DNA of 64,000 nucleotides from JAAXVQ01 sp964604705. GTDB lineage: Bacteria > Oederibacteriota > JAAXVQ01. Within the stretch, counting starts at the first letter, position 1. The number at the start of each line of letters is the position of its first letter. Below are positions 43,547-54,500 of the stretch, one piece after another. The notes under the pieces were generated by a model. The model saw nothing but the letters and a program-made list of their open reading frames with translations. It was not told where the DNA came from and did not search any database. The position numbers and the translations under genes are program-made. Location of the stretch: assembly GCA_964604705.1 (NCBI GenBank), contig CAZSAP010000011.1, forward strand, positions 49,650 to 113,649, read 5' to 3'.

Positions 43547-46500
43547 CGGATCACCACCACCTTCCGCATTTCCTTATAATCACCGCTTTGGAAGACCGCG
43601 ATGTAAACTCCGCTCCCCACCGTACTCCCGCGCTGCCCCACATCGCCGTTGGCCCCGTTCCATACGGCCCGATGCAAGCCGACTCCCGGCTGCCCGTCCA
43701 CCAAGACCGCCACGAGTTCCCCGGCCAGGTTGTACACCTTCAAGGTGACCTTCACGTCCTCTTTGACCGCATACTCAAACGTCGTGCTCGGGTGGTGAGA
43801 AAGTTTTAAAGGGTTCGGGTAGTTTTGCAGCAACTGATTAAACGCATCCAGGACTTCCCAACTGGCCGGCTGTTGTGCGCCATTGGCCGAAAGGGTTCCG
43901 GCCAATCCGGCGTCCCCTTGCACAGAGGCATTCACCACGACCGTGCCCAAAGGCGCATCTTTCCCCACGTCCACAAAGAACCGCAGTATGAACTGGCTGT
44001 TCGGCAAGATCAAAACCGGATTGGACGCTTCCGGCGTGACACTGAATCCGGTTTGCACGGTGTTAAAGGTCAACGAAGCTGCCGTGAGCGAGACCGACAT
44101 GGTACTCGTATTATGCGCCAGCAATGTTACGGTCAAGCCTTTTTGGCCACGATACACCCGGGGTTCACTCACCTGCAAGGCATCCAAACTCAACACACCC
44201 TGAATAATGTTGATCACCGCACTGGTGGCCAGCGGGGAGCTGTGCTGGGTGCCCGTATTTCCGTCCCGACCCGTGGCCGCTGCCGCCGCCGTGAGCGTAC
44301 CGTTGCTCACCCCGGCTTTATACTGCCATACAAAGCTCTTGGTCTCACCTGCCTGAATCGTCTGGGCGGCAGGCGTCGGCCCGCTTACCCAGGTGACCAA
44401 CTCAGGCTGGGAAAGTGTCACGGCCGTGGGGGTCACATCTTGGGCGGTCGCACCGCCGCGATTGGTCACATCCAGCCGAACTGTAAACGTACTGACACGC
44501 TCCACCGTGGTGGGCACAACCACCGAACCGACCAGATCGGGTGCGGTTTGGGCCAACACCGGATTGGCCGAGACGGCCGCGGACGTCACCCCAGTGGCAT
44601 CAAACGGATTCACGGTATACGCCTGAGCCGTGACCGTAATGCTTCCCGGCCCGGTGGCCAAGATGGTCCAGGCAAAGGTCTTGGTTTCCCCCCGCCCGAT
44701 CAATTGCGTTGCAAAATCCGGACCGGATGCCAGCGTGGCCGGACCGGCAATGGTCAAGGCCGAGGGCGTGACCGTGAGCGCGTTGGGCACTTCCAGGTCG
44801 CTGTTGTTGGCCACGCTCATGAACACATTAAACCATTGCCCGACCGTCCGCACCCCGGGCATAGCCGAGACGGCCGGATCCAGGACCGGAACATGCGGAT
44901 CACGCAGGGTAATGTTGTTGGACGTAGCCGCCGTCGAGGTCAAGCCGAGCAGGGTGTAGGAATCCACACCTATGGCCTGACCGGTCATGGTCAGATTGCC
45001 CGGGACTGTGGCCCGATACGTCCAGACAAAATTTTGCGAACTCGCACTGGGAAGGCTGGCCACAAACGCCGGGGTGGGTCCGGATACATAGGTGGCGCCG
45101 CCGGATACAGCCAGCGCCGTAGGACTGACATTTAGCGCCGTCGGCATTCCGTTGTTAAATACCGTCATGGTCACCGTGAGTGTATTGCCGTTAACCACCG
45201 GATCCGGTGTGAGCGTCAGAGTGGATGTAAGCTCGGAATTCGGCACGGCAATGGACACGATCGCATCCGGATCGGCTGTGGCATTGGATTCGGCAAACTG
45301 GATAAGATCCCCCTGCCCTTGTGTGCCGTTGGTTACGGTCACATTGGCCGGATCGGTTCCTGTCTGTTGCACGCCGGTACCCAGGGCAAACGTTCGTCCA
45401 TTGGACGTCGTATCCACTGATGTAAACGACGCATTCGTGGATTGGGCCAAGATGTTGTTGGGTATGGTCACGTACGCGGCACTGCCTACCCGGGTCTGGA
45501 CATCGTACCAAGGAACCGCCACGCTGGAGGGTTCCACCGGGCCGTCCGCGGCCGTGGTCACGGTCTTGGTATCTCCGACACCGTCGGCCGAGATGTTGAT
45601 CAAATTCCCCAAGCTGGCAGGAATCGTGGGCACAAACCCCGTGTTGGTTGTCCCCGAGGCATTGGTCACAGTGCTGGACAACCCCATGGTGCCGTTCGAG
45701 GTTTGGAAGCGGACCGGCACGCCGGCCACGCCATTGCCATTGGCATCGGTAACCACGGCCCAGACCGTGGGATTGGAGCCGCCGGTGGCAAAGACGCCCA
45801 AGTACCGGTTGCTGTCCGCGGGCAAGGTAAAGACCGCATCTTCCGTGGCCTGCGAGACCGTGACTTGAACCTTGATCTGATCCCCCACGCCTCCGGTACC
45901 CGGAGCCACCCACGAGTAGGTGGGAAGTTGTGAAGAAATAATTTTGATCCCGGTCGCGGAAAGCGAGCGTCCGTTGGCCGGTGTGTTGTCCACAGGCACA
46001 AAGCTTATGGTTGAGGCCGTAGTTACGGCCACGTTCCAGCAGGCGTACTGCAGGACCACGGCGTTCAGGCGGCGGTTCTGCGGGGAGTACCAGATACGGG
46101 TCGGAGACGACGTGTTGATGCCGCCGGAACCGTTGGTGTAAATTTGCACCGGCGCATACCCGGTGGCGGAAACCGTTATGATATTGTTAAGCGCACCGGC
46201 GCTCTGGGTGGAATCCACAGTCCCGTCGAAACGCGTGACCCAGATCGGGCCGTTGCTCATGGTCCCTTGTGAGGCAGAAAACGAGACACTCACGCCGGGA
46301 ATACCCACGCCATCGGCATCCACCACCATGGCCGTGACCGTAGGGTTGGTTCCGGCGGTCGCATAGGCAAACAAATAGCTGGGCTTGAGGGAGTTGATGC
46401 GGATGAAGGCATCCGGATAAGGACTCGTGGAGAGATCCAAACCCACCTCGTCGCCCACACTCGCGGTTCCTTGGGGAACGGTCCATTGCGCCAGTTGCAT

Positions 46501-48789
46501 GGTTCCTTTCGGACGATTCAAATCTTGACCCAACCCACCATTCACACTGAACGGCCGGTTGTTGCTGGTGTTGTCGTACACACCCGAAATGCCCGCGCCT
46601 CCGTTGGCTGTGCACACGTTGGTGCCTTGGCTGGCGGTCATGCCAAAACACGTGAGTCGGGATGGATCGTACCAGGCGTAGGACCAATCGCCGCCGACCA
46701 AGTTGACGGCCGCCGAGGTAATCACGCTGACCGGCGGCAAGCCCGGCGAAGAGACCGTGATTGTGTTGCCCAAGGCTCCCCCGCTCTGGGTGGAGATGAC
46801 AAACCCGCCAAACGAGGTGTTGGCGCTGGTGACATCCAAGGTGCCCTGGGTGGTGGAAAAGGTTACAGGTTCCCCTTCCAAGGCATTGCACTTGTTGTCC
46901 ACCACCACGGCCCACATATCGGGATTGACCCCGCCTTTGGCAAAGACCCAGAGAAATTTGGCCGGATCGGCATCGGCCACAATGACCACATCGTAGTTGG
47001 GTGAGGTGGTGGCCTGATTCATCCGAATGTAGTCCCCGGCTTCAAGGGTCCCAAAGCTAATGTGGGACAAACACGGTGCGCTTGCAGTTTGGGCAAAGAA
47101 AGGCGCAATTTGCGGATTGTTGTTGCCCAGGGTCTTGTTCAAGACACCTTCGCCAAGGGGTGTGCCCGAGTTGGTAAGGACATTGTTCAGGGAGTTGACC
47201 ACAGCCCCAAAGACCTTGTGTGTTTCCGGATCGTACCACCCGTAGGTCCGGTCGGTCGCTGTAACCGCCACCGAATCAGCGGTTATGATTTTCACTTCAC
47301 CCAGACCTGTGGCCGAAACCGTAATGGTATTCCCTACAGCCGCAGCCCCTGTCAGGTTGGATAAGGCAATCCCGCTCCACGTGGTCGTAGTGGACGCCAC
47401 GTCCAGGGCCCCACTGCCTTCCAGGGCAAAGTTCACCTGTACGTTGCGCACCGCGTTGCCTTGGCTGTCGGTCACCACACCCCAAACCGTGGGGTTGGCT
47501 CCACCCGTGGCAAAGGCCAACAAATACTGCGACTCATTGGCCGGCACTTCCAGGATCGCATGATAGTTATCGGTATTGGCCGGATAGCGGTTCTGTACAT
47601 TTTGCCGAAAACGCACCAAATCGCCCACTTCGCTGGTACCAAACGCCAAGTGCGCCAGTGCCGGGCGAACCAAGGGATCCTGATCCGTAAAGGTACTCAT
47701 GGACGGGGCTATGTCATTGGAGTTGGCGTTGATGGTGGTGATGTAGTTCACCGTGGAACCGGACACCGAGTTGTTTAGAACATGGGTTGTGCGATTCACA
47801 AACGCGGCTTGCACTTTGCGGGTCTTGCGCGAAAACCAGGTGACCAGCTGATCCGAGGCCGTTTGCACGGCACCGGTACTGGTGATGACCTTGGCTGGGA
47901 AGGTCTCAGCCAACGAGGGGCAGGTCACGGTGATGGTGTTGCCCAGGCTCCCGCCCAGTTCATAGAAGAACACTTCGCCGTTGGCGTTGGTGACCCCCGA
48001 GGCCGGAACAAAACTTCCTACCGTGGCGCTCACGTTCACGGTCACGCCCGAGATCCCCACGCCCTTGGCATCGGTGACCACGGCACAGACCGTGGGACTG
48101 GCCCCTTCGACGGCCAAGGCCGAGAGATAGCGCGTGGGCGGATTGGAGGCAAAGATCACACTGCCGTTGGGATTGGCCGTCACGGTCGTTTCATCCACGT
48201 TCACCCGATCCAGCGCATTAAACGTACCTTGGAGGACTTCCACTTGCGCAGGTCCGCTGGTAAGTTGAGAGGCGGTTTGTTGGCTCAAGGTTATGTTGCG
48301 GTAATCGCTGGTATTATCCACGACGGCAAAATTAAACGTGGACGTGGAGGTGAGGACTTTGTTGGCTGTGACCACCACGACCGCATTGACCAAACGCTGG
48401 GACTCATCGTACCAGGTGATGACCGTATCGGCGGCGGCCACGGCCCGGGTTGTACCGGAGATAATCGCGTACGGCGAACCGGCCACACCCGTGCAGGTGG
48501 CGGTGATGGTATCCCCGAGCCCGCCACCGGTTTGGTTCACGGTCAGTGTCCCATCCGGCCCCGTGGTACCTGAAACCACATCCAAGGTTCCAGCTGTGGC
48601 AACTAGGGAGACAGTAGCGCCGCGTACGCCATTGCCGTTGCTGTCGGTCACGAGAAACACCATTTTGGGATTGGGACCATCTGTGGCAAACCCTGAAAGA
48701 CGGTTGGCGGATCCAGCGCCCCACGACATCGAGACCGCCAAACCCACCAAGAAAACACTGGCCAGAAGTGATGTTGCGAATCGTTTCAT
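43543..48789 (-). CDS. Giant Ig-repeat surface protein with FlgD/T9SS-like C-terminal domain
   Basis: 1748 aa. Signal peptide (LLASVFLVGLAVSMSWGAGSA), six bacterial Ig-like (Big_1/invasin type) domains of about 90 residues, each starting like FATGGSNPTVWAVVTD and ending near NTITVSATG, alternating with beta modules that begin TWYD and contain a VDNTS motif, then three CARDB/DUF11-like domains, and a C-terminal domain of about 90 residues (YPNPLKLSHHPST, KVYNLAGELVA, YKEMRKVVVI) of the FlgD-like/sorting type. Probably exported and displayed as a filament or adhesin. First gene of a coupled operon with the PorV-like gene. Confidence 0.88.
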   Translation of the reverse strand: MKRFATSLLASVFLVGLAVSMSWGAGSANRLSGFATDGPNPKMVFLVTDSNGNGVRGATVSLVATAGTLDVVSGTTGPDGTLTVNQTGGGLGDTITATCTGVAGSPYAIISGTTRAVAAADTVITWYDESQRLVNAVVVVTANKVLTSTSTFNFAVVDNTSDYRNITLSQQTASQLTSGPAQVEVLQGTFNALDRVNVDETTVTANPNGSVIFASNPPTRYLSALAVEGASPTVCAVVTDAKGVGISGVTVNVSATVGSFVPASGVTNANGEVFFYELGGSLGNTITVTCPSLAETFPAKVITSTGAVQTASDQLVTWFSRKTRKVQAAFVNRTTHVLNNSVSGSTVNYITTINANSNDIAPSMSTFTDQDPLVRPALAHLAFGTSEVGDLVRFRQNVQNRYPANTDNYHAILEVPANESQYLLAFATGGANPTVWGVVTDSQGNAVRNVQVNFALEGSGALDVASTTTTWSGIALSNLTGAAAVGNTITVSATGLGEVKIITADSVAVTATDRTYGWYDPETHKVFGAVVNSLNNVLTNSGTPLGEGVLNKTLGNNNPQIAPFFAQTASAPCLSHISFGTLEAGDYIRMNQATTSPNYDVVIVADADPAKFLWVFAKGGVNPDMWAVVVDNKCNALEGEPVTFSTTQGTLDVTSANTSFGGFVISTQSGGALGNTITVSSPGLPPVSVITSAAVNLVGGDWSYAWYDPSRLTCFGMTASQGTNVCTANGGAGISGVYDNTSNNRPFSVNGGLGQDLNRPKGTMQLAQWTVPQGTASVGDEVGLDLSTSPYPDAFIRINSLKPSYLFAYATAGTNPTVTAMVVDADGVGIPGVSVSFSASQGTMSNGPIWVTRFDGTVDSTQSAGALNNIITVSATGYAPVQIYTNGSGGINTSSPTRIWYSPQNRRLNAVVLQYACWNVAVTTASTISFVPVDNTPANGRSLSATGIKIISSQLPTYSWVAPGTGGVGDQIKVQVTVSQATEDAVFTLPADSNRYLGVFATGGSNPTVWAVVTDANGNGVAGVPVRFQTSNGTMGLSSTVTNASGTTNTGFVPTIPASLGNLINISADGVGDTKTVTTAADGPVEPSSVAVPWYDVQTRVGSAAYVTIPNNILAQSTNASFTSVDTTSNGRTFALGTGVQQTGTDPANVTVTNGTQGQGDLIQFAESNATADPDAIVSIAVPNSELTSTLTLTPDPVVNGNTLTVTMTVFNNGMPTALNVSPTALAVSGGATYVSGPTPAFVASLPSASSQNFVWTYRATVPGNLTMTGQAIGVDSYTLLGLTSTAATSNNITLRDPHVPVLDPAVSAMPGVRTVGQWFNVFMSVANNSDLEVPNALTVTPSALTIAGPATLASGPDFATQLIGRGETKTFAWTILATGPGSITVTAQAYTVNPFDATGVTSAAVSANPVLAQTAPDLVGSVVVPTTVERVSTFTVRLDVTNRGGATAQDVTPTAVTLSQPELVTWVSGPTPAAQTIQAGETKSFVWQYKAGVSNGTLTAAAAATGRDGNTGTQHSSPLATSAVINIIQGVLSLDALQVSEPRVYRGQKGLTVTLLAHNTSTMSVSLTAASLTFNTVQTGFSVTPEASNPVLILPNSQFILRFFVDVGKDAPLGTVVVNASVQGDAGLAGTLSANGAQQPASWEVLDAFNQLLQNYPNPLKLSHHPSTTFEYAVKEDVKVTLKVYNLAGELVAVLVDGQPGVGLHRAVWNGANGDVGQRGSTVGSGVYIAVFQSGDYKEMRKVVVIR

Positions 48790-49116
48790 AGGTCTCCCCC
48801 CGAATAGGAAAAATCACTTGTTGGACTTCGTTCCACTTGCCTGCGTTCCAAGAAAAGGTTTTAATTTAAGGTTTTTCGCGTATCCTCACCGTATAGGATC
48901 GACGACAACTGACAAAGCTTAAGAAAAGATAACCAAAACAGGCAGTACCTCTCGCCGACGTACAATGCCGAGACGACCCTTTCACTGGGTCCAATGAAAA
49001 GCTTGGTTTTATTATCTTATTCTTGGTATTAGAATGGAAGAAAAATCCTGGAATTCCATAAAAAAAAGCGGATCGCTGGAAACCCAACGATCCGCTCGAT
49101 TTCGGAGAATGTCTAC
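48790..49116. other. Intergenic region upstream of the giant surface protein
   Basis: 327 bases without a gene. It holds the terminator of the TonB receptor gene (49059-49096). The minus-strand promoter of the surface-protein operon should lie here, but I see no convincing -35/-10 pair. Confidence 0.5.
49059..49096 (-). terminator. Intrinsic terminator of the TonB-dependent receptor gene
   Basis: AGCGGATCG (49067-49075) and CGATCCGCT (49088-49096) form a perfect 9-bp stem, with a further TGG/CCA inside; on the minus strand it is followed by eight T residues. It lies 20 bases past the stop at 49117. Confidence 0.85.
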
Positions 49117-51381
49117 TTAAAAACGATAATCAATGGCCGTGCCCAAGGTCAAAGGTTCTTCCACCCAACTGCTGCGATACGGCGAGAGGCGGAACAATCC
49201 GGAATCGTAGGAATAGCGCTTGTTCCCCGTAAGATTAAGCACGTTCATGGCATAAATCGTGATGCTTAGGTTTTCCAACACACTGTACCGGTAGGAGGCG
49301 TTAAGACGCAAATCCCACTGATACACGTTTTGCGCCCGCATCTTCTCCAGCGAATTTTTGACAGCGGCCTCGTTGGCTGTGCCTTTGACCGCATTTTCCA
49401 GCATCGCCAAGCCGTCCTTGGCACCCTCGTAACCGTAGTACACCCGGGCATCGAGATGGATCAGTTGCGCGGCCGTGGGCTTGACTTCCGTATACAACTT
49501 GGTTGACCAATTGGGCCAGTTGTTCAAGTCATTGCCCGTACCCCGCAGTGTGCTCCCGCCCACCGGATAGTTGAAATCCGCATAACTTATCCCTGCGCCG
49601 GTTTGGCCCGAATCGAGCAAGAACTCAATCTGCTTGGCGTAGGATTGCATGAGCCCTACAGTGACCATGTCCTGGGTCCACTTGCTCTCCAAATCAAATC
49701 CCCATATTTTCAAAAGGCCCAAACGCCGGCTTTCTCCAGTGGCAAAACCGTTGCTGCTTAAAGCCGTGGTGCTCCACCCAACTATATCCAAAACATTATA
49801 GTAGGCCGACGCGTTGATATCGAGATGCTCAATCGGGGTTATTTGATAAATGAATTCCCCTCCGTTGAGTTTCTCAGGCGCCACACCGGCACCCGATTGG
49901 CTGGCCAGATAAAGTTGCTCTTCGGTGTTCATGCGCAACGACTGCTGCCAAATGGCCTTAAACATACCCAAGGCCGCTTGATCGGTCACCAAAGCCACGC
50001 GCGGTGAGAAATACGCGGGGGTAAATTCATGGTCATCCAAACGTCCCGAGGCAATCAAGTTCCACTGCGGAACAAACTCATAATTGGCCTCGGCCAAGTA
50101 GGAGAATTCATAGGCCTGCCACCCCTTCCCGGCCAAAACATAGGACGTCACGCCGGCTTGAGCCGCACCGGCCGGTGAGCCGAAAATGTTGCTGCTGTCG
50201 CCAATGCGGAAGTGGTCCCAGTCACTGCCCCAGCCCGGCACAAACGACTTGTACGCATACTCCACGCCCGCGGCCACCTTGACGGTCTCGACCTCATGGA
50301 GCGAGGCCAGCACACTGGCCAGAAGTTGGTTTTCCGCAAACCGGTGATTGATATTTTGCATGGAGTTAATGTCGCTCGTATTTCCGTTGTACCCGCGGCG
50401 TTGGTGGTCCAGCGAACTGTAGCTTACCGTGGATTTCAGATCCACCAGACCAAAGTTGTGCTGATCTTTGACCTGGGCGACAAAGCCCTGATCCTTGTTC
50501 TCTTTCACATTGGCGTAATCCCCTGAAGGCAGCTGGGTCTGAAAATTGCCGTACGCCCCGTGCCGGGAGGTCCCGGTGTTGCTGTACCGGATCCAGGCCT
50601 GCCACTCGTTTAAGAAATTAAACTCAGCATTAAGTTTAACCTGGGGTTTCTGGTCCGCGTCGTTGAAATAATACAAGGCCTTGGTGTTGGCCATATCGCC
50701 CTCGCCCAAATATCCGCCGCGGTTGGCATAGTCCACCACATACTCCCGCGGGAGGATGCCGCTGGTGCGGGCCACGCTGCCGTGAAAGTACGCCTTGTAC
50801 CACTCACCCTTGAGCCCTTCGCTCACATACAGCGCCTTGGAATCGTAAGGATAGACATACTGCACGCCTGTTTGCGTGCCCGCAGCTGTGTCGGCATTTT
50901 TCGTGATCAAGTTGATCACGGCTGCAATGGCGCCCGGCCCATACGTGACCGAGCCCGGGCCACGGATGACCTCAATGCGCTGGATGTCGTTTAAGTCCCA
51001 GTTTTCCAATTCCCATTCCCCGCCACTGTGCGCATCCTGATTCATGCGCCGGCCGTTCACCAACAAGATGTGTTTGTAGTTGCGGTCCGAGACCACTCCG
51101 CGGATGCCCACGTGCGGACTTTCATGATGGTTGAGCCATACGGCCCCGGGCACGTACACTTCCAGCAGATCGTAGATATTGCGTGCCGGCGTGGATTTGA
51201 TTTGTTCGGCGGTTATGACCGTCACAGAGGCGGGCACACGTTCTTTTTGAATCTTGGTCAACATGCTGGGAATTTCCTGGAACAACATGAGCTCAGGTGA
51301 TTCGGTAACCGTCTCAGCCCCACTGCCAACCGCGCCCCCAAACAACAACGCCAAAAACCCCAACACCCCCAAAATGCGCAT
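49117..51381 (-). CDS. TonB-dependent outer-membrane receptor
   Basis: 754 aa. Signal peptide (MRILGVLGFLALLFGGAVGS), plug domain (VPASVTVITAEQIKS, DLLEVYVPGAVW, GIRGVVSDRNYKHILLVNGRRM, RIEVIRGPGSVTYGPGAIAAVINLIT) and a 22-strand-type barrel ending in the aromatic residue YRF. The family imports siderophores, cobalamin, sugars or metals; nothing here fixes the ligand. No TonB/ExbBD genes are in the window. It is a single-gene unit between terminators. Confidence 0.93.
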   Translation of the reverse strand: MRILGVLGFLALLFGGAVGSGAETVTESPELMLFQEIPSMLTKIQKERVPASVTVITAEQIKSTPARNIYDLLEVYVPGAVWLNHHESPHVGIRGVVSDRNYKHILLVNGRRMNQDAHSGGEWELENWDLNDIQRIEVIRGPGSVTYGPGAIAAVINLITKNADTAAGTQTGVQYVYPYDSKALYVSEGLKGEWYKAYFHGSVARTSGILPREYVVDYANRGGYLGEGDMANTKALYYFNDADQKPQVKLNAEFNFLNEWQAWIRYSNTGTSRHGAYGNFQTQLPSGDYANVKENKDQGFVAQVKDQHNFGLVDLKSTVSYSSLDHQRRGYNGNTSDINSMQNINHRFAENQLLASVLASLHEVETVKVAAGVEYAYKSFVPGWGSDWDHFRIGDSSNIFGSPAGAAQAGVTSYVLAGKGWQAYEFSYLAEANYEFVPQWNLIASGRLDDHEFTPAYFSPRVALVTDQAALGMFKAIWQQSLRMNTEEQLYLASQSGAGVAPEKLNGGEFIYQITPIEHLDINASAYYNVLDIVGWSTTALSSNGFATGESRRLGLLKIWGFDLESKWTQDMVTVGLMQSYAKQIEFLLDSGQTGAGISYADFNYPVGGSTLRGTGNDLNNWPNWSTKLYTEVKPTAAQLIHLDARVYYGYEGAKDGLAMLENAVKGTANEAAVKNSLEKMRAQNVYQWDLRLNASYRYSVLENLSITIYAMNVLNLTGNKRYSYDSGLFRLSPYRSSWVEEPLTLGTAIDYRF

Positions 51382-51493
51382 AGCTACCTCCGTGTGGTTT
51401 TTTTCACGAACGCTCAGAAGCTTCCCCCAAGCCGCCCGTGTTTTTCTACCAAACGAGTCAATTATCGTCTCCGCACGATTTTAAGTAAAGGAA

Positions 51494-51532
51494 TAAAAAA
51501 AAGGCCCCGGTAGGTTACCCCACCGAGGCCTT
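51494..51532 (-). terminator. Intrinsic terminator of nifJ
   Basis: AAGGCC (51501-51506) pairs with GGCCTT (51527-51532), extended after one mismatch by CGGT/ACCG; minus-strand T run at 51495-51500. It lies 27 bases past the nifJ stop. Confidence 0.75.
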
Positions 51533-51558
51533 GGAACGTACAGGTTACTAAACGACGC

Positions 51559-54500
51559 TTACTTCTTGGTGTAATCCATCTGCGACATTCTCAGATAGGA
51601 ATTGTAGCGCCACTTGGCGTTCTCTTCCGCTGCGGCAAACAGTTCGTCGGCCACGCCCGGGAAGGCCTTCTTGAGCGAGGTGTAGCGCACTTCGCTCTGG
51701 AGGAAGCCCTGGAAATTCGCCCAGTTCGGTTCTTTCGAATCGATCTGGAAGGGGTTCTTCCCTTCTTTTTCCAAGCGCGGGTCGAAGCGGTACAAGTGCC
51801 AGTAACCGCACTCCACCGCGTTCTTGCCCTGACGCTGGGACTGGCCCATGTTCTTCAAGCCCTGGTTAATGCAGGGTGAGTACGCAATGACCAGTGAAGG
51901 ACCCGGGAAGGCTTCGGCTTCGCGGATGGCTTTCAGGTACTGGGTCTGGTTGGCGCCCATGTCCACCTGGGCCACGTACACGTAGCCGTAGCTCATGGCC
52001 ATCATGCCCAAATCTTTCTTGCGAATGCGCTTGCCCGCAGCCGCAAACTTGGCCACGGCCGCCACGGGGGTGGACTTGGAAGCCTGTCCGCCCGTGTTCG
52101 AGTACACTTCCGTATCGAGCACCAGGATGTTGACATCCTCGCCCGAGGCAATGACGTGATCCAACCCGCCAAAGCCAATGTCGTAGGCCCAACCGTCACC
52201 GCCGAAGATCCAGATGGACTTCTTGATGAGGTATTGCGCCAGCTTCGCGATCTCAGCCGCCGCCGGGGAATTTTCGTTCTTCAATGCCGCCAGCACCTTG
52301 GCCGACGCGGCCTTGGACTTCTCTGCGTCGTCCTTGCCTTCAATCCATTCCGCAAACGCGGCCTGGGTCTCGGGCTTGACCGAGGCCTTGGCCTGGTTCA
52401 TCAGGTTTTCCAGCTGCGTGCGCATCTGGCGGACACCCGTGGCCATACCAAAGCCGTACTCGGCATTGTCCTCAAACAGCGAGTTGGCCCACGCCGGACC
52501 ACACCCTGCCTGGTTCTTCGTGTACGGCGAGCACGGCGAGGAACCGCCGTAAATCGACGAACACCCGGTCGCATTGGCGACCATCATGCGGTCCCCGTAG
52601 AGCTGGGTGATCAACTTAATGTAAGGCGTCTCACCGCAACCCGCGCAGGCCCCGGAGAACTCAAACAAAGGCTGGGCGAACTGGGAGTTCTTGATGGTGG
52701 CGTCTTTCGGCGCCAAGGTATCTTTGTAGGTCACATGCTTGGAGAAGTAGTTCCAACGCGCCACTTCCGCTTCCTGCGTGGCAATGGGCTTCATGTCCAA
52801 AGCCTTGGTCTTGGCCGGGCAGACATCCAGGCAGTTGCCGCAACCCGTGCAATCGAGCACCGAGACTTGCATGCGGAACTGGAGACCCTTGTACGCAGGA
52901 CCCACGGCCGCCAACGTCTTGGTGTTGGCCGGCAGACCCTTCATTTCACTTTCGTCGAGCAAGAACGGACGAATAACCGCGTGCGGGCAAACATACGAAC
53001 ACTGGTTGCACTGAATGCAGTTTTCCGGGATCCATTCCGGCACGTTGACCGCAATGGCGCGCTTCTCGTAGGCCGAGGTACCGGCCATGAGGGTTCCGTC
53101 TTCGCGACCCTTGAACGCGCTGACCGGGAGGTCGTCGCCCTTCAACAGGTTGATCGGGTTGACGAACTGACCAATGAACTCCGGCACATCGTCGGCCACA
53201 GGGGCCTTGGTGACCGTGACGGTCTTCCAGGCGGCAGGGACAGTGACCTTGGTGACTTGCGTACCGCGGTCAATGGCGGCGTTGTTCATCTTGACAATGC
53301 CTTCGCCCTTCTTGCCGTAGGACTTCTCAACCATGTACTTCATTTCCTTCTCTGCCAACTTGTAATCAATGACATTGGAAATAAAGAAGAAGGCTGCCTG
53401 CATGATGGTGTTCGTGCGGTTGCCCAAGCCGATTTCCTCGGCAATGTCCGTGGCGTTGATGATGTAGAAGTTTATGTCGTTCTCGGCAATGTACTTCTTA
53501 ATGTGCGCCGGCAGGTGCTTGTCCAGCTCTTCGGGCTTCCAAAGGGTGTTGAGCAGGAACGTTCCGCCCTTCTTCAAACCCTTGAGCATGTCGTACTTGT
53601 CCAAGTAGGACTGCACGTGGCAGGCCACAAAGTCAGGCACGCTGACGTAGTACGGAGCGCGAATGACGTTGTCGCCGAAGCGCAAGTGGGAAATGGTCAC
53701 ACCGCCGGACTTCTTGGAATCGTACGCAAAGTACGCCTGGCAATACTTGTCCGTGGTCTCACCAATGATCTTAATGGTGTTTTTGTTCGCACCCACCGTA
53801 CCGTCCGAGCCCAGGCCGTAAAACTTCGCTTGGAACGTGCTGTTGGGCAACACGTTGACTTCGGGCAGCTGCGGGAGCGAGGTGAAGCTAATGTCGTCGA
53901 CAATGCCGACGGTGAAGCCGTTCTTCGGCTCCTTGACCTTCAAGTTCTCGAACACGGCCATCATCTGCGCCGGGGTCGTGTCCTTGGAGGAAAGACCGTA
54001 GCGTCCGCCCACGATCAACGGAGCATTGGCCTTGCCGTAGAACAAGTCCTTCACGTCCAGGTACAACGGCTCGCCGTTGGCGCCGGGTTCTTTGGTGCGA
54101 TCCAACACGGCAATGCGCTTGGCAGAGGCCGGGATGGCTTCGAAGAAATGCTTGGCCGAGAACGGACGGTACAGGTGAACCACCACCAAGCCGACCTTCT
54201 CGCCTTTTTTCACGAGCACGTCAATGACTTCTTTCAAGGTCTCGGTGACCGAGCCCATGGCAATGACCACGTTCTCAGCATCCGGAGCACCGTAGTAATC
54301 AAACAACTTGTACTTGCGTCCGGTGAGCTTGGACATTTCGCCCATGTAGTGCGAGACGATTTCCGGAATGGCCGCGTAGAACGGGTTGGAGGCTTCGCGC
54401 GCCTGGAAGTAAATGTCCGGGTTCTGCGCCGTGCCGCGGGTGACCGGGTGTTCCGGGTTCAACGCCGCGTCGCGGAAAGCCTGGAGGGCCTTCTTGTCCA

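Noticed and set aside
43825..45135. 436-aa plus-strand open frame opposite the surface protein
   Set aside because: Antisense shadow of the Ig-repeat gene; basic, repetitive and without recognisable domains.
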